Below, one piece after another: positions 1-10,069 of a stretch of 64,000 nucleotides of DNA; position 1 is the first letter of the stretch, and the number at the start of each line of letters is the position of its first letter. The stretch is taken from NCBI GenBank assembly GCA_965214115.1, contig CBDCAU010000008.1, positions 1 to 64,000 on the forward strand, in the 5' to 3' direction. Origin of the DNA: Owenweeksia sp965214115. Its GTDB lineage: Bacteria > Bacteroidota > Bacteroidia > Flavobacteriales > Schleiferiaceae. Both the position numbers and the translations under genes were made by a program. The notes under the pieces were generated by a model. The model searched no databases and had not been told where the DNA came from. It saw nothing but the letters and a program-made list of their open reading frames with translations.

Positions 1-45
1 GGAAACGATGAGGCGGCCATTTTAGCGGATGTTCGCAATGCTTGA
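1..45 (+). CDS. Probable 3' end of a gene that begins outside the window
   Basis: Frame 1 is open from the first base and gives a 14-residue tail, GNDEAAILADVRNA, before TGA at 43-45. The composition is protein-like and the frame ends just before a convergent gene. No family can be named from so little sequence, and the frame could be open by chance. Confidence 0.3.
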   Translation, partial: GNDEAAILADVRNA

Positions 46-48
46 AAT

Positions 49-462
49 TCAGGCTTCTTTTAGTTTCAAATAAAGCATATTTATATTCACGATAGTTTCG
101 GCCGGAATCAAAAGATACCGACTTGGTATATCATAGAATCTATTTTTTTGCTTGTTGTCTTTTGAGAGAAATCTTCGGTAGGGCTCGCTAATCTGAATCG
201 ACTCAAGTTTTCCCTGTCCATCCAAATAATAATCTGAAAAATATCCGCTATATATTACACTTTCCCCGCTTCCAATGTCGCAAAGCAAGTTTACGATTTT
301 CACGCCTATTTCTTCATACGAGCCATTGACATCGGGAAAGTCTAAACATTCTCCTGAGAATATATAGTACCACTTGTTGGAAAACCTAAAAAAACCGATA
401 CTTTCTGTCCCATTTAAAATACCTGATAATTTTGCGAAAAAAGAAACCGAAAAACATTCCAA
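49..462 (-). CDS. Hypothetical protein, 137 aa
   Basis: The open frame has balanced, protein-like composition rich in aromatic residues (for example SNKWYYIF near the N-terminus and IYSGYFSDYYLDG in the middle). There is no signal peptide or membrane segment. The family is not recognised. The frame opens with TTG at 462 and a stop lies just upstream, so either TTG is the true start or the 5' end has been lost to a frameshift, as happens repeatedly in the neighbouring genes. The region is AT-rich compared with the housekeeping genes that follow, which suggests an accessory gene. Confidence 0.5.
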   Translation of the reverse strand: MECFSVSFFAKLSGILNGTESIGFFRFSNKWYYIFSGECLDFPDVNGSYEEIGVKIVNLLCDIGSGESVIYSGYFSDYYLDGQGKLESIQISEPYRRFLSKDNKQKNRFYDIPSRYLLIPAETIVNINMLYLKLKEA

Positions 463-793
463 ATGTGATTAAAATAAGATGATAAAACCAAAATCTGAGG
501 AAGTGAATTCTTAAGAATATTGTAAGCTGCTTTCGTTTCTATTGACTCAGCTCTATTATTCAATAGTAATGCCTAAAACTTCAAAGTCAATGTTTTGGTT
601 AAAACAACATTCAGCTATAATCACTCCCAAAAATTGCAGAAAGATGGCTGGAATGGCGCTCCAAGTTATTATTTCAATCAACTTTCGTTTTGAAAGTTTA
701 ATCGAATATGGAGAAGTGATTAATATTACAGTATAAAGAACCCCGGCAAAAGGAGCAAAAACAGTAAGGAGGGGAGGATAACAGAAAAGTCAA
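463..793. other. Intergenic stretch without a convincing gene
   Basis: This AT-rich stretch of about 330 bases contains only a 64-codon plus-strand frame (542-736) with a TTG start and unconvincing composition. No terminator hairpin or TAnnTTTG promoter box was recognised. Confidence 0.4.
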
Positions 794-970
794 TTAGCCT
801 AATTGGCGAACCCCGTACGTTTTGTTGTCCACGGTAATGCGAAATTCTTCGGAAGGGCTTTTGCCCACTTTGGTTAGAATTTCACGTAAAGTTTCACGCG
901 CCTTGCTCGGGGTCCGAGTTAATTCTTTTCCAATTTCTTGAGACGAAAGTGGTTTGTTTTTTTCAGCCAT
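794..970 (-). CDS. Small hypothetical protein, possibly helix-turn-helix-like
   Basis: The 58-residue product from ATG at 970 starts MAEKNKPLSSQEIGKELTR, which resembles the first helices of a winged-helix DNA-binding fold (LSSQEIGKEL followed by TPSKARETLREIL). The upstream codons in frame begin with TTG and were not used. The likeness is by eye only and the family is not identified. It could be the tail of a longer broken gene. Confidence 0.4.
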   Translation of the reverse strand: MAEKNKPLSSQEIGKELTRTPSKARETLREILTKVGKSPSEEFRITVDNKTYGVRQLG

Positions 971-1027
971 CAGTTTGTAAAAGTACAATTCTTTTATTAA
1001 AGCAACCTAAAGCTTATTGAAAAAGTT

Positions 1028-2337
1028 TCATTTCAAAGAAGCCAAAATCACCTCCCCTTCCTCCTCCATTTCCATCGCATCCAATTGCGATTTCAGCACC
1101 TCCATTTGCGCCTCAAACTCCGCGCGGAATTCATCTTTCACAGGGTCAGCGCTTGGCAGCTTTTGCGCGTAGGGGATCCACTTGTTTGCCGTGTTTCCCA
1201 AAAGCGGTAGCAAACGTGCGGGCCGGTCGCCAGCCCCGTACTTCCCACATAACCAATGGTTTGACCCTGTATCACCACCTTGCCTTTTTTTAATGCCACT
1301 GGCAAATTTGCTCATATGCAAATACTGCGTGGTGTAGGTAGAATTGTGGCGGATTTTTGACATAATTGCCGTTGCCGCGCGTATAGCCCGCTTTGATAAT
1401 TTCACCGTCGGCGGTGGTCATAATGGGAGTGCCGTGGGCGGCGGCGTAGTCGGTGCCGAGGTGGGCTTTCATCCGCTTCAAAACGGGGTGAAAACGGCGC
1501 GGATTTGTAGCGGCTGGAAATGCGCGTAAAATTGCAACGGAGCTTTCAAAAATGCCTTGCGCAAACTTTCGCCTTTTTCATCGAAATATTCCGAATAACT
1601 GATTTCCTTTTTTTCGTATTGAAAAGAATAAAAATCCTCACCCCCGTGATTAAAATCAGCCGCCAAAATTTTGCCTATTCCTACAAAAACGGTATCATCA
1701 ATAAATTTTTCCTCAAAAATGACTTTGAAATAATCCCCTTTTTTGATGCGGAAAAAGTCAATCGTCCACGCATACACATCGGCCAATTTCATCGTTAATT
1801 CGGGCGATGCGCCTTTTTCTACCAACGTTTGATATAAAGAGCCGTTGATTTTTCCCGCCACCTTTTTCCACTTCGGTGGTTACTTCTTTTTGATGATGAT
1901 TCACCTTCGCATCTTCTTGTAAATCAAACACAAAGAAATCCGTCAGCGAATTTTCATACACAAAATAGCGCGCGCACTTTCCGCCTTCTCTGTTTTCACA
2001 AAAAAGCGAATACGGTTTTCCGCTGCGGATGCGGCTCACGTCAAAAACGTCTTTAAAATCGTTGGCGATTTTGTGAATCACGGGATACGCCACGCCGTTT
2101 GCCAAGAGAATATTCCCAAAACTTTCGCCTTTTTTTATCACGGATTCCAGCACTTCAAACGAATCTACTGGCAAGCCAAAACGGGTTTGCGCCACGGGTT
2201 TTTCTACTGCGATATTGCCTTGGTTTTCAGGGATTTGCAATACTTTTTGGGAGGAATCCGAAAATTCAAAATAAAAAAACAAGGCTGCGAAAGCCAACAG
2301 GGGAAGAGTGAGTAGAGCGAGCTTTTTTTCGATTCAT
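1028..2337 (-). pseudogene. M23 family peptidoglycan endopeptidase, frameshifted as read
   Basis: Joined frames give an exported zinc metallopeptidase that would cut peptidoglycan cross-links. The N-terminus (ATG at 2337) reads MNRKK followed by a hydrophobic segment if one A is removed from the A-run near 2325. A middle domain contains VAGKINGSLYQTL (near 1860) and ADVYAWTIDFF. The C-terminal M23 domain contains HLGTDYAA (near 1450), MTTADGEIIKAGYTRGNGNYV, TTQYLHMSKFA and, in a shifted frame, the remains of a TGPHVCYRFW motif. The frame changes near 2325, 1862, 1500, 1490, 1370 and 1285. Those checked by hand are single-base insertions, mostly in homopolymers, so the gene is probably intact in the organism and broken here by sequencing error. 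Confidence 0.72.
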
Positions 2338-2468
2338 AGCAAAAACGTATTGTATTGATTTTTAGAAAAATGGGAACGCAAATATAAAGGGATGCTGGAA
2401 TCTCGCAAACTTTGGAAAGGCTGATTTTCAACAACTTATGTGCGCGAAAATTCTTACGCCAAAATTGT

Positions 2469-3452
2469 TCATTTCCCCGGCCCCACCTCTTCCAGCACGT
2501 CCATTACCCACTTTTTTCCCCACTCTTCCAATTCCTGCTCACTCCCACAAATCGGGGTTAAAAAAATGCGCCTTTGAAAACGCGGCGGCAGATATTTTTG
2601 CCAGTTGGTGCCGCCGGTGCTCATCACGTCCTGCGGCTGGCGCGCCAAGTAGCGCACCGATGTTTTGTAATGTTGGAGCGGCCAGTTCACGTTTACATTG
2701 GTATCCAGCGCCCCGCATTAGCGTAATAAGTTCTTCATCTTCGCGGTCTTTATCGCTCAGCGCGATGAAGAGGCGCCACAGGTTTTTGTGTTCGGTAACG
2801 GTTGTGCCAGTTCAATCAGCTGCTTGGAATATTTACGCTCAAACTGCTTGAGGGTCAACGTTTTTTTCGCCCGTTTTTTCCATCGTGGCGCCCCATTTCC
2901 AATACAATTTATAGTACATTTCCGTGAGCGACGAACCATCTTTATACATCTGTTCACGGAATTCCTTGTTCACCCAGCCGGATCATATCAGTGCTGCAAA
3001 TTTCAATCATCCGGTACTGCGCACTCTGAAAGCCGCTGGCCGGAATCAGCGACATTCGGAACTTCAAAAATTGGTCGCGGTCCATCCCTTTTTCCATCAC
3101 GCCAAAAACTGTGGGTCAGCGCGCTGAAATAGCGGTTGATACGGCCCAGTTTTATCTTGAAGGTTTCCAAATCCACCTTGTCCATCGCCTCCAGTTGGCG
3201 CATTTCGTGCAGCGTCAGTTTGAAGTACAACTCCGTGATCTGGTGGTACATAATGAAGATTTCCTCATCCAGGGCAAACTGGTGATGGGCGTTTGGAGGC
3301 TCAGCAAAGTGTCAAGGTGGACATAATCCCAATAGGTATTGTAATCCGCGTAAAGCAGGCCGTCGAGATACGCCAAAAGCTCCTGCCCGCTGGCGTGATT
3401 ATTTTTCCGCCAGTTTCGCGATGCGCTGCTCCAGTTCAGGGGTAATATTCAT
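2469..3452 (-). pseudogene. Tryptophan 2,3-dioxygenase, frameshifted as read
   Basis: This haem enzyme opens the indole ring of L-tryptophan to N-formylkynurenine, the first step of the kynurenine pathway. Recognisable pieces are YADYNTYWDYVHLDTLLS, IMYHQITELYFKLTLHEMRQ (near 3240, with the conserved substrate-pocket region), SLIPASGFQSAQYRMIE, ERKYSKQLIELAQ, LITLMRALDTNVNVNWPLQH and STGGTNWQKYLPPRFQRRIF. The start ATG lies at 3452 (MNITPELEQRIAKLAEK). Frame changes occur near 3400, 3295, 3120, 2965, 2870, 2805 and 2715; most are explained by one extra base in a run. No other kynurenine-pathway gene is in the window. Confidence 0.8.
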
Positions 3453-3488
3453 TACAAGATTTTCAGTTCAAAAAAACAAATTTCGCTA

Positions 3489-4301
3489 CTATTTTATTGA
3501 AAGTCGATGGGGATGCTTGTTGCCGCGATATTCCATCAAATCCATTTTGATGCTGCCTACCGCCAGTTCGGCTTCCACTCGGATGGGGGATTTTATTTTT
3601 CATCGTCCGTTACCCAAAGCGTGATGCCCTCTTTTTCAGAAAACACCCGCCCTTCTTGCACCGTTGGGATGAATTTTTTGCAGCGCACTTTTCCCCATTC
3701 GCTTTTCATTATTTCAATGCCCACGTATTTTAAACTGAAATTATACACCTCATAATCCAAGAACATTTGGATGGGAAGCTCGTCGCCCTTTTGCAGGTTT
3801 TTCGGTGTCGAAAGTGCGGGCATAATAAAAAGCGCTGAGCAGGTCTTGCGCATTTTCGGGGATGTCCATCGTCTTTTTTTTGCTTGGTTTCCCGGTCTTC
3901 AATGTCCACCTTGTTTTCATAGTGATCGAAAAGAAGATGGCGGTTGATGGTGAATCCGCCCCTCGTCCACGTCGCGGTTGAATTCCCACGGAATCATCGC
4001 CCGCGTATCTACCCAACTGTCATAGCGGTCGCGGGTTTTGAAAAACCACTCGGCCATTCCCACCGAGCGGCCTTTTCCCACAAGATGGTAGGAAGGGCGG
4101 TTGTTTTTGTAGTCAATATCCTGCACAGTAAGCTCGGCCTCGCCCGCGTTGATAATGCCATAATGGATGCGGTATTTCAAATACTCGCCTTTTTTAAAAA
4201 GCGTTGTTTTCGATTTCGCGCAAAGGTTCGGACGGACTGGCATCTTGGCGAAATGCCAGAGCCAAAAAGAGGGCGGGAAGCAACAGGGCAAACTTTTTCA
4301 T
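3489..4301 (-). pseudogene. DUF3108-like exported protein, frameshifted as read
   Basis: With the indels repaired the protein begins MKKFALLLPALFLALAF (a signal peptide, ATG at 4301), continues with FKKGEYLKYRIHYGIINAGE and KNNRPSYHLVGKGRSVGMAE, and ends VEAELAVGSIKMDLMEYRG before TAG at 3489-3491. The GEYLKYRIHYG..NAGEA pattern matches DUF3108, a periplasmic beta-rich family of unknown role in Bacteroidota. Extra bases can be placed in the T-run near 4195, in the A-run and C-run near 3590-3600, and at two or more other sites. The function is unknown; an envelope role is inferred from the signal peptide. Confidence 0.65.
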
Positions 4302-4346
4302 AATTAGAAGTTTTGCCCTCAAAATACCACAAAGAATGCCAAAAGT

Positions 4347-4622
4347 TTATTCGAGATCGCGGACAGCCTCGCCGATGGAGCCGCGCACCGCGCCATACGC
4401 ATTGTCCACCGCGCTGTCGTAGCCGGGGATGACATCAATGTTGTAATAGCGTTTGATTTCGAGCAGCGCCAAAACCCAAGACAACACACCACGTGATAAA
4501 ACCGGTGGTCTTGAAAAAGATATTGATATTTTCCCAAAGGAAACGGCGGCGATTGTTTCTGACCGATTGTTTTTTCAGGGGGAAAAGGCATTCATTGGTG
4601 CAGCGATTGGGGTGGCGTTCAT
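4347..4622 (-). CDS. Small membrane protein, frameshifted as read
   Basis: The C-terminal half is clear: ALLEIKRYYNIDVIPGYDSA then a short acidic tail ending at TAA 4347-4349. It is preceded by one hydrophobic segment (FKTTGFITWCVVL) reached by removing one G near 4465. The start is uncertain: ATG at 4622 (MNATPIAAPMNAF) is in another frame and needs a further indel near 4580. The likely product is a single-pass protein of about 75-90 residues. The family is not recognised. Confidence 0.45.
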
Positions 4623-4782
4623 TAGTTGAGCAGTTTTTGAGTTGAATCGCCAAATATAAATTAAAAACTTATTCTGCTACACCCTCATCTTTAATCGGTT
4701 AAGTTTTTTCGTTGAATGATTTTTTTATGTTTACACTATTTTAGAATGAATTTTGGCATCATTTGTAAAACCTGGACAATTG

Positions 4783-7758
4783 TCACACCACGATATTCAC
4801 AATCCGCCCCGGCACCACGATGATTTTCTTTGGCGATTTTCCTTCCAGATACGAATGGGTTTTTTCCAAATTCAGGATTTCCTTTTTCGATTTTCTTCCT
4901 TGGATAATCCGGCGGGCAGCTCGTGCTGGAAGCGCACTTTTCCGTTGAAGGAAACCGGATAGCTCACCGAATCTTCTTTCAGATATTCTTCATTGTGTTC
5001 GGGAAACTCTTCATAAGAAATGCCTTTTTCACCTGTCAACTTTTCCCAAATCTCTTCCGCAATATGCGGCGCAAAAAGGCGACAAACAAACCGTCAAATC
5101 TTTCAAAATTTCGCGCTTGCTGCATTTCAAATCCGTCAATTCGTTTACACAAATCATAAACGCGCTAATCGAAGTATTGAAACTAAAATTCTGAATATCT
5201 TCATTCACTTTTTTAATTAAGGTGTGCAGAGATTTCAGCTCTTTGGGATTCGGTTTTTCATCGGAAATGTTGAACTCGTTTTTGTTATGAAAAAGCCGCC
5301 AAAATTTCTTCAAAAAATTGTGAACGCCCGAAATGCCTGCGGTGTTCCACGGCTTGCTCTGCTCCAGCGGCCCGAGGAACATTTCGTACATCCGCAGGGT
5401 GTCCGCGCCGTAATCGCGAATGATGTCATCGGGATTGACGACGTTGAATTTGGACTTGGACATTTTTTCGGTTTCGCGATATGTCAAATACGGCTCATTT
5501 TCTAAAAATTCAATATTTCCCTTATTTTGCCGCCAATCTCTCGAAAAGCTAATCCTATTTAGTTCATCAGTATTTCCAATTAAAAATGATATTGGAACTC
5601 TTACTTTTAGATGTTGAAAGTCATAACCTGAAGCAAAGCCTTCTTTACCATTATTTTCAATTAAATAATTCTCAGCCCACTTTTCTGCTGATTCAAAATT
5701 GTCATTCTCAAAGTCATTATAGATTTTATCAGAAACAACCAATAAAACTGCCCTAAGTGTGGGACGAGGGAGTTTTTTACTTTCCATTAGTTCTTTTGAA
5801 CTTGGCTGTGGTTCAAACTGAATATAGACACCAAACAAACCAGCACCTTCTCCCATAATCATCCCCTGATTTATCAATTTTTTGAAAGGCTCTTCTTCGG
5901 AAATCACGCCTTTATCTTTCAGGAATTTATGCCAAAAACGGGTATATAAAAGATGCCCCGTGGCGTGCTCGCTCCCGCCAATGTACAAGTCCACATCTTG
6001 CCAATAATCGGCGGCAGATTCGCCCACCATTTCGTCGGCTTTGTGCGGGTCCATATAGCGGAGGTCGTACCAACTGCTGCCCGCCCAGCCCGGCATCGTG
6101 GTGGTTTCCAGCGGAAAACCTTCGCCCTTTTTCACCACGCCCTTTTCGGGATGGTAGTGCCATTTTTCGGCGCGAGCCAGCGGCGGTTCGCCGTCTTCGG
6201 TGGGCAGATATTTATCCACCTGCGGCAGTTCCAGCGGCAAGTGTTCTTCGCGCACTTTTTTGGGCAAACCATTTTCATAATAAATCGGAATCGGCTCGCC
6301 CCAATAGCGCTGCCGTCCAAAAATCGCATCCCGCAAACGGAAATTGGTTTTCCCTTTTCCAATGCTTTGGTTTTCAATTTCCTGAATCGCTTTGGCAATC
6401 GCATCCGAAACATTCAAACCATTCAAAAAATCAGAATTGACGAGCGTTCCTTCCTTGGCATCGTAGCTTTCTTTTTCGGGATTTCCACCGGAAACCACCT
6501 CGGGAATTTCCAAACCAAAATGTTTGGCAAACGCCCAGTCGCGGCTGTCGTGGGCGGGCACGGCCATTACCGCGCCTGTGCCGTAGCTGGCCAACACGTA
6601 GTCGGCTATCCAAATCGGAATTTCTTTTTTGGTGAATGGGTGAATTCCGTAAGCGCCTGTAAATTCGCCACTTACGTTTTTCACATCGGCTTGGCGGTCG
6701 CGCTCGGTCTTGCGGGCGGCCTCTTCTTGGTAGGCTTCCACTTTGCGCATTTTGTCCTTGGCAGTGATTTTTTCCACCAACGGATGCTCTGGTGCCAATA
6801 CCATAAAACTGACCCCAAAAATGGTGTCAGGGCGTGTCGTAAAAACTTCGATTTTTTCATCAAAATCTTTCACACTAAAATGAACACTCGCACCTTTCGA
6901 TTTTCCTATCCAATTTCGCTGCGATTCTTTTAAAGATTCCGACCAATCTATATCCTCTAAACCCGCTAATAATCGTTCCGCATAAGCGGAAATCCGCAAA
7001 CTCCATTGCATCATTTTCTTTTGAAAAACGGGATGCCCGCCGCGCTCGCTGCGGCCGTCTTTCACCTCATCGTTGGCCAGCACCGTGCCCAGCGCGGGAC
7101 ACCAATTGACGGTGCTTTCCGCACGGTAGGCGAGGCGGTAATTCTGCAAAATCCGCTCGCGCGTTTCGTCATTATAGCCCGCCCATTCTTCAGGCGTAAA
7201 ATGCAGTTCTTCACCGCAAGCCGCGAAAGTTCCTTCGGTTCCGTGATTGTCAAACCGGGTTAAAAGTTCCGCCATTGACCGCGCCTCCTGCGTTTCCAAA
7301 TTATACCAAGAATCAAAAAACCATAAAAACTGCAACTGCGTCCATTTGTAAAACTTGGGATCCGAAGTTTTTACCTCGCGCGACCAATCGAAAGAAAAGC
7401 CGATTTTGTCCAACTGCTCGCGGTAGCGCGCGATGTTTTCGGCGGTGGTTTTTTCAGGGTGCTGCCCCGTTTGGATGGCGTACTGCTCGGCGGGCAAACC
7501 AAAGGAATCGTAGCCCATCGGGTGCAGCACGTTGAACTGTTTGTGCCTTTTATAACGAGCGACAATATCTGAAGCAATGTACCCCAACGGATGACCGACG
7601 TGCAGCCCCGCCCCGCTCGGATACGGAAACATATCCAAAACGTAATATTTTGGTTTTTGCTCCCCTCCTTTGGAGGGGCTGGGGGAGGCTTTAAAGGTTT
7701 CATTTTCCGCCCAAAACTTTTGCCATTTGGCTTCGATTTCCTGAAAATCGTAGGTCAT
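4783..7758 (-). CDS. leuS: Leucine--tRNA ligase
   Basis: This class I synthetase charges tRNA-Leu. The catalytic domain contains the HIGH-type motif GLHVGHP (residues 51-57), the CP1 editing domain has the T-rich TTRPDTIFGVSF motif, a second catalytic part has GSSWYDLRYMDP, and the KMSKS loop is intact. The main frame stops at 5029. One extra T in a T-run near 5090, and further insertions near 4890, hide the true C-terminus, which continues through FAPHIAEEIWEKLTGEKGI to PGRIVNIVV and TGA at 4783-4785. Two oddities are described separately: an 11-codon palindromic repeat at residues 24-34, and an AT-rich insertion before KMSKS. Confidence 0.95.
7660..7692. repeat. Palindromic repeat inside the leuS reading frame
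   Basis: The segment CTCCCCTCCTTTGGAGGGG followed by CTGGGGGAGG forms a hairpin. It belongs by eye to the CCTCCCCCAGCCCCTCC-type repeats that otherwise lie between genes. It encodes ASPSPSKGGEQ between ENETFK and KPKYYVLDMFPYPSG, in frame. Confidence 0.65.
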
Positions 7759-7798
7759 TTCAATAGAAATTTAAGGGCGCGAAGGTCTTAAATTTAGG

Positions 7799-8044
7799 AA
7801 AGCCCCCAATCCTCCCGCAGGTGCGGGATTGCTGGAGTGGAAAATAGCAGTGGAAAATTATACTAATAAAACATTTTTTCAAATTCGCATTTATCCACAA
7901 TATGCTCACGAATCTAAACCCCCTTTGGCGGATTGGGGGCCAGCGCAATGTGGATTGAAAAACCCGCGAAATCCTAAAAGCGAACGTGTAGCTCAAGTCC
8001 CCCTTTGGGGCCTGCCTGTCGGCAGACAGGGATTTAGGGGGCTA
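7799..8044. repeat. Cluster of intergenic GC-rich palindromic repeats
   Basis: Three pieces are visible: AGCCCCCAATCC with a CCCGCAGGTGCGGG hairpin (about 7801-7835), a CCCCCTTTGG..GGATTGGGGG half (about 7918-7941), and AAGTCCCCCTTTGGGG..GGGATTTAGGGGGCTA enclosing a CCTGCCTGTCGGCAGACAGG hairpin (about 7995-8043). The same halves recur near 42.2 kb and 58.05 kb. No gene is seen between leuS and the next minus-strand gene. Confidence 0.7.
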
Positions 8045-8133
8045 ACAAACCGCAGAGAACGCGGAGAGGCGCGGCGAAAGCCTTTTTAAAATTGAGCACA
8101 TTTTCGCTGCGGCTCTCAGCGCCCGCTGCGGTT

Positions 8134-9465
8134 CTATTCATACACCACCTTCCAGATCCGCCCCCGCATCGAATCCGATATAAAAAGCGACCCGTCCGCG
8201 CCCACGGCCAAGCCGCACGGGCGATACTCCGCATCGCTTGGACTTTCTATCGGCTCGGTGCCGTCGCCAGCGAATTGGGTGGCAAAATCCTCGTAGCCGC
8301 CGCTGGGTTTTCCGTTTTCAAATGGGACGAAAACCACCTTGTACCCTTGCTGCGGCAGTGGAGCGCGGTTCCAGCTTCCGTGGAAGGCGATGAACGCGCC
8401 GTTGCGGTATTTTTCGGGAAACGAATTTTCATCATAAAAAGTTATCGCGTTGGGCGCCCAGTGGCCCGGAAAGGCGATGACGGGGTCTTTCTTTTCCGCG
8501 CAGCGCCCGATTTTTTCACCGTTTCCGCCGTATTCGGGGTTCAATAGTTTTTGGTTTTTGCGATGGTCGTAATAGCAATACGGCCAGCCGAAATCGTCGC
8601 CCTCAAAAACTTCCAGCATCTGCTCAGCGGGCAGTTCGGCGCTTTCCTGTTGCGAAAAATGCTCCGGCCAGTGGGCGTGCAATTGGTCGCGGCCGTGGTT
8701 CATTACAAAAAGAGAGTTGGTGGCGGCGTTCCAAGTGATTCCTACGGCCTGCCGGATGCCGGTGGCATAGCGGTTTTCCGGCGAATGTTGCTGGTTCAAT
8801 TCCGAATCGGAATATTGCCAAATGCCTGACGTAGCTTCTAAAAGCGGGCACGGGTCTTGGCCAGGCGAGCCTTTGGTGCGGTCGTCCTCTTGGCAGGAAT
8901 TGGAGGGCGCGCCGATGTTCACGTAAAGATTTCCCGCGCCGTCGAAAGCAAGCGGCTTGGCGGCGTGTTGGCTTTGTTCGGGCATCGTCAATATCAGCTC
9001 GCTTTCGCCGGAAGGCACGAGTTCATCGCCCTGAAATTTCTTTCTGATAACCTTCGAATCTGTGGCAAAATATAAATAGCCCTTGTGGATTTTAATACCC
9101 GTGCCCTTGCCGCTTTTTCCGAAAGTTTCTTGCCGGTCAGATTGGCCGTCACCGTTGGTGTCGCGCAAAGCCACAATGGATTTTCCCCACGACTCCGAGC
9201 CGAGGCGGGCGTACACATCGCCGTTTTCCTTTACGGTGATGTGGCGGACGTTGCCCAGTTTGTCGGCAAAAACGGTGGCGCGAAAACCTTCGGGAAGTTG
9301 GATGGAACCGTTGTTTTCCGCGAAAGCGAGCTGGGGATTTTGAGAATCGGAATGCGGACGGGAATCGGCCGTGGCCTGCGCTTCCGAAACGCTTTCTACA
9401 TTTTGCTGGGTGCAATGGGCCAACCCAAAAAGCGGGGCGAGAAAAAGGATTTTCAGGATTTTCAT
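8134..9465 (-). CDS. Glucose/sorbosone dehydrogenase-like beta-propeller lipoprotein
   Basis: This 443-residue protein begins with a lipoprotein signal peptide whose lipobox is LAHC (Cys19), so it is probably anchored on the outer membrane or facing the periplasm. The body matches the PQQ-dependent sugar dehydrogenase (GSDH/sorbosone dehydrogenase) family: LPEGFRATVFADKLGNVRH, DTNGDGQSDRQETFG (a calcium-loop-like motif), HKGYLYFATDSKV, NHGRDQLHAHWPE, EGDDFGWPYCYYD, FHGSWNR and YRPCGLAVGADGSLFISDS. The expected reaction is quinone-linked oxidation of a sugar or aldose, with substrate unknown. It is monocistronic and flanked by repeats on the leuS side. Confidence 0.82.
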   Translation of the reverse strand: MKILKILFLAPLFGLAHCTQQNVESVSEAQATADSRPHSDSQNPQLAFAENNGSIQLPEGFRATVFADKLGNVRHITVKENGDVYARLGSESWGKSIVALRDTNGDGQSDRQETFGKSGKGTGIKIHKGYLYFATDSKVIRKKFQGDELVPSGESELILTMPEQSQHAAKPLAFDGAGNLYVNIGAPSNSCQEDDRTKGSPGQDPCPLLEATSGIWQYSDSELNQQHSPENRYATGIRQAVGITWNAATNSLFVMNHGRDQLHAHWPEHFSQQESAELPAEQMLEVFEGDDFGWPYCYYDHRKNQKLLNPEYGGNGEKIGRCAEKKDPVIAFPGHWAPNAITFYDENSFPEKYRNGAFIAFHGSWNRAPLPQQGYKVVFVPFENGKPSGGYEDFATQFAGDGTEPIESPSDAEYRPCGLAVGADGSLFISDSMRGRIWKVVYE

Positions 9466-9676
9466 TGGACGGGATTTTGGATTTTCAGGATAAGAAAACC
9501 AAGGGGTTGAAGGTTCGCGCCGCTCCGAAACCTTCGAAAAATTAGAGGAAAAACATAGTCCGCGCCCATTCTTAAATGGTGAATCAAACCGTTGACCCCA
9601 GCTTGACTCAAAAATTATTATCGCCGAACATTAGGATCGCAGCTCTTCGAGCAAACTCTTGTTTACTTTCGCCATT

Positions 9677-10069
9677 ATGAAAATCTCATTTTCACTCCTG
9701 TTTATCCTTTTTTCAATGGCGATTTTCGCGCAGGAAAAAACTTTGACCGTCCACTTTTCCGGCACCCAAAACAAAGGCCAAGTCTTGGTAAAAATCGTAA
9801 ACGAAAAAGACGAAAAAGTGATGGGGAAAATCATTCCGGCCAAAGCGGGCAAAACCAGTTTTTCAACGGCACTTCCCAATGGAAAATACGCCGTTTCAGC
9901 GGTTTACGATGAAAATTCCAATGAGGAAATGGACACCAATTTTATGGGCATCCCTACGGAAAATTACGGTTTTAGCAACGATGCGCGCGGACGATTCGGC
10001 CCGCCGAAATTGGAAGACCAACTTTTTGAATTGAACGAAAACAAAACCATTTCCATCGAACTGAAATGA
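9677..10069 (+). CDS. DUF2141 exported protein
   Basis: The 130-residue product has a signal peptide (MKISFSLLFILFSMAIFAQ, cleavage after A-Q) and the DUF2141 pattern LTVHFSGTQNKGQVLVKI..LPNGKYAVSAVYDENSNEEMDT..GIPTENYGFSNDARG. Family members are small beta-sandwich periplasmic proteins of unknown role. ATG at 9677 was chosen over the upstream frame opening because the signal peptide starts there. A TACTTTCG sequence at 9664-9671 resembles a -7 box but would be very close to the start. The stop overlaps the ATG of the next gene, making this the first gene of a four-gene coupled operon. Confidence 0.8.
   Translation: MKISFSLLFILFSMAIFAQEKTLTVHFSGTQNKGQVLVKIVNEKDEKVMGKIIPAKAGKTSFSTALPNGKYAVSAVYDENSNEEMDTNFMGIPTENYGFSNDARGRFGPPKLEDQLFELNENKTISIELK

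Noticed and set aside
542..736. 64-codon plus-strand ORF
   Set aside because: TTG start, poor composition, no promoter or ribosome-binding context, and no likeness to a family.
5953..6933. 326-codon plus-strand ORF opposite leuS
   Set aside because: Antisense shadow of leuS.
7655..7695. Intein or intron in leuS
   Set aside because: The inserted segment is only about 11 codons, has no splicing motifs and keeps the frame; a palindromic repeat explains it.
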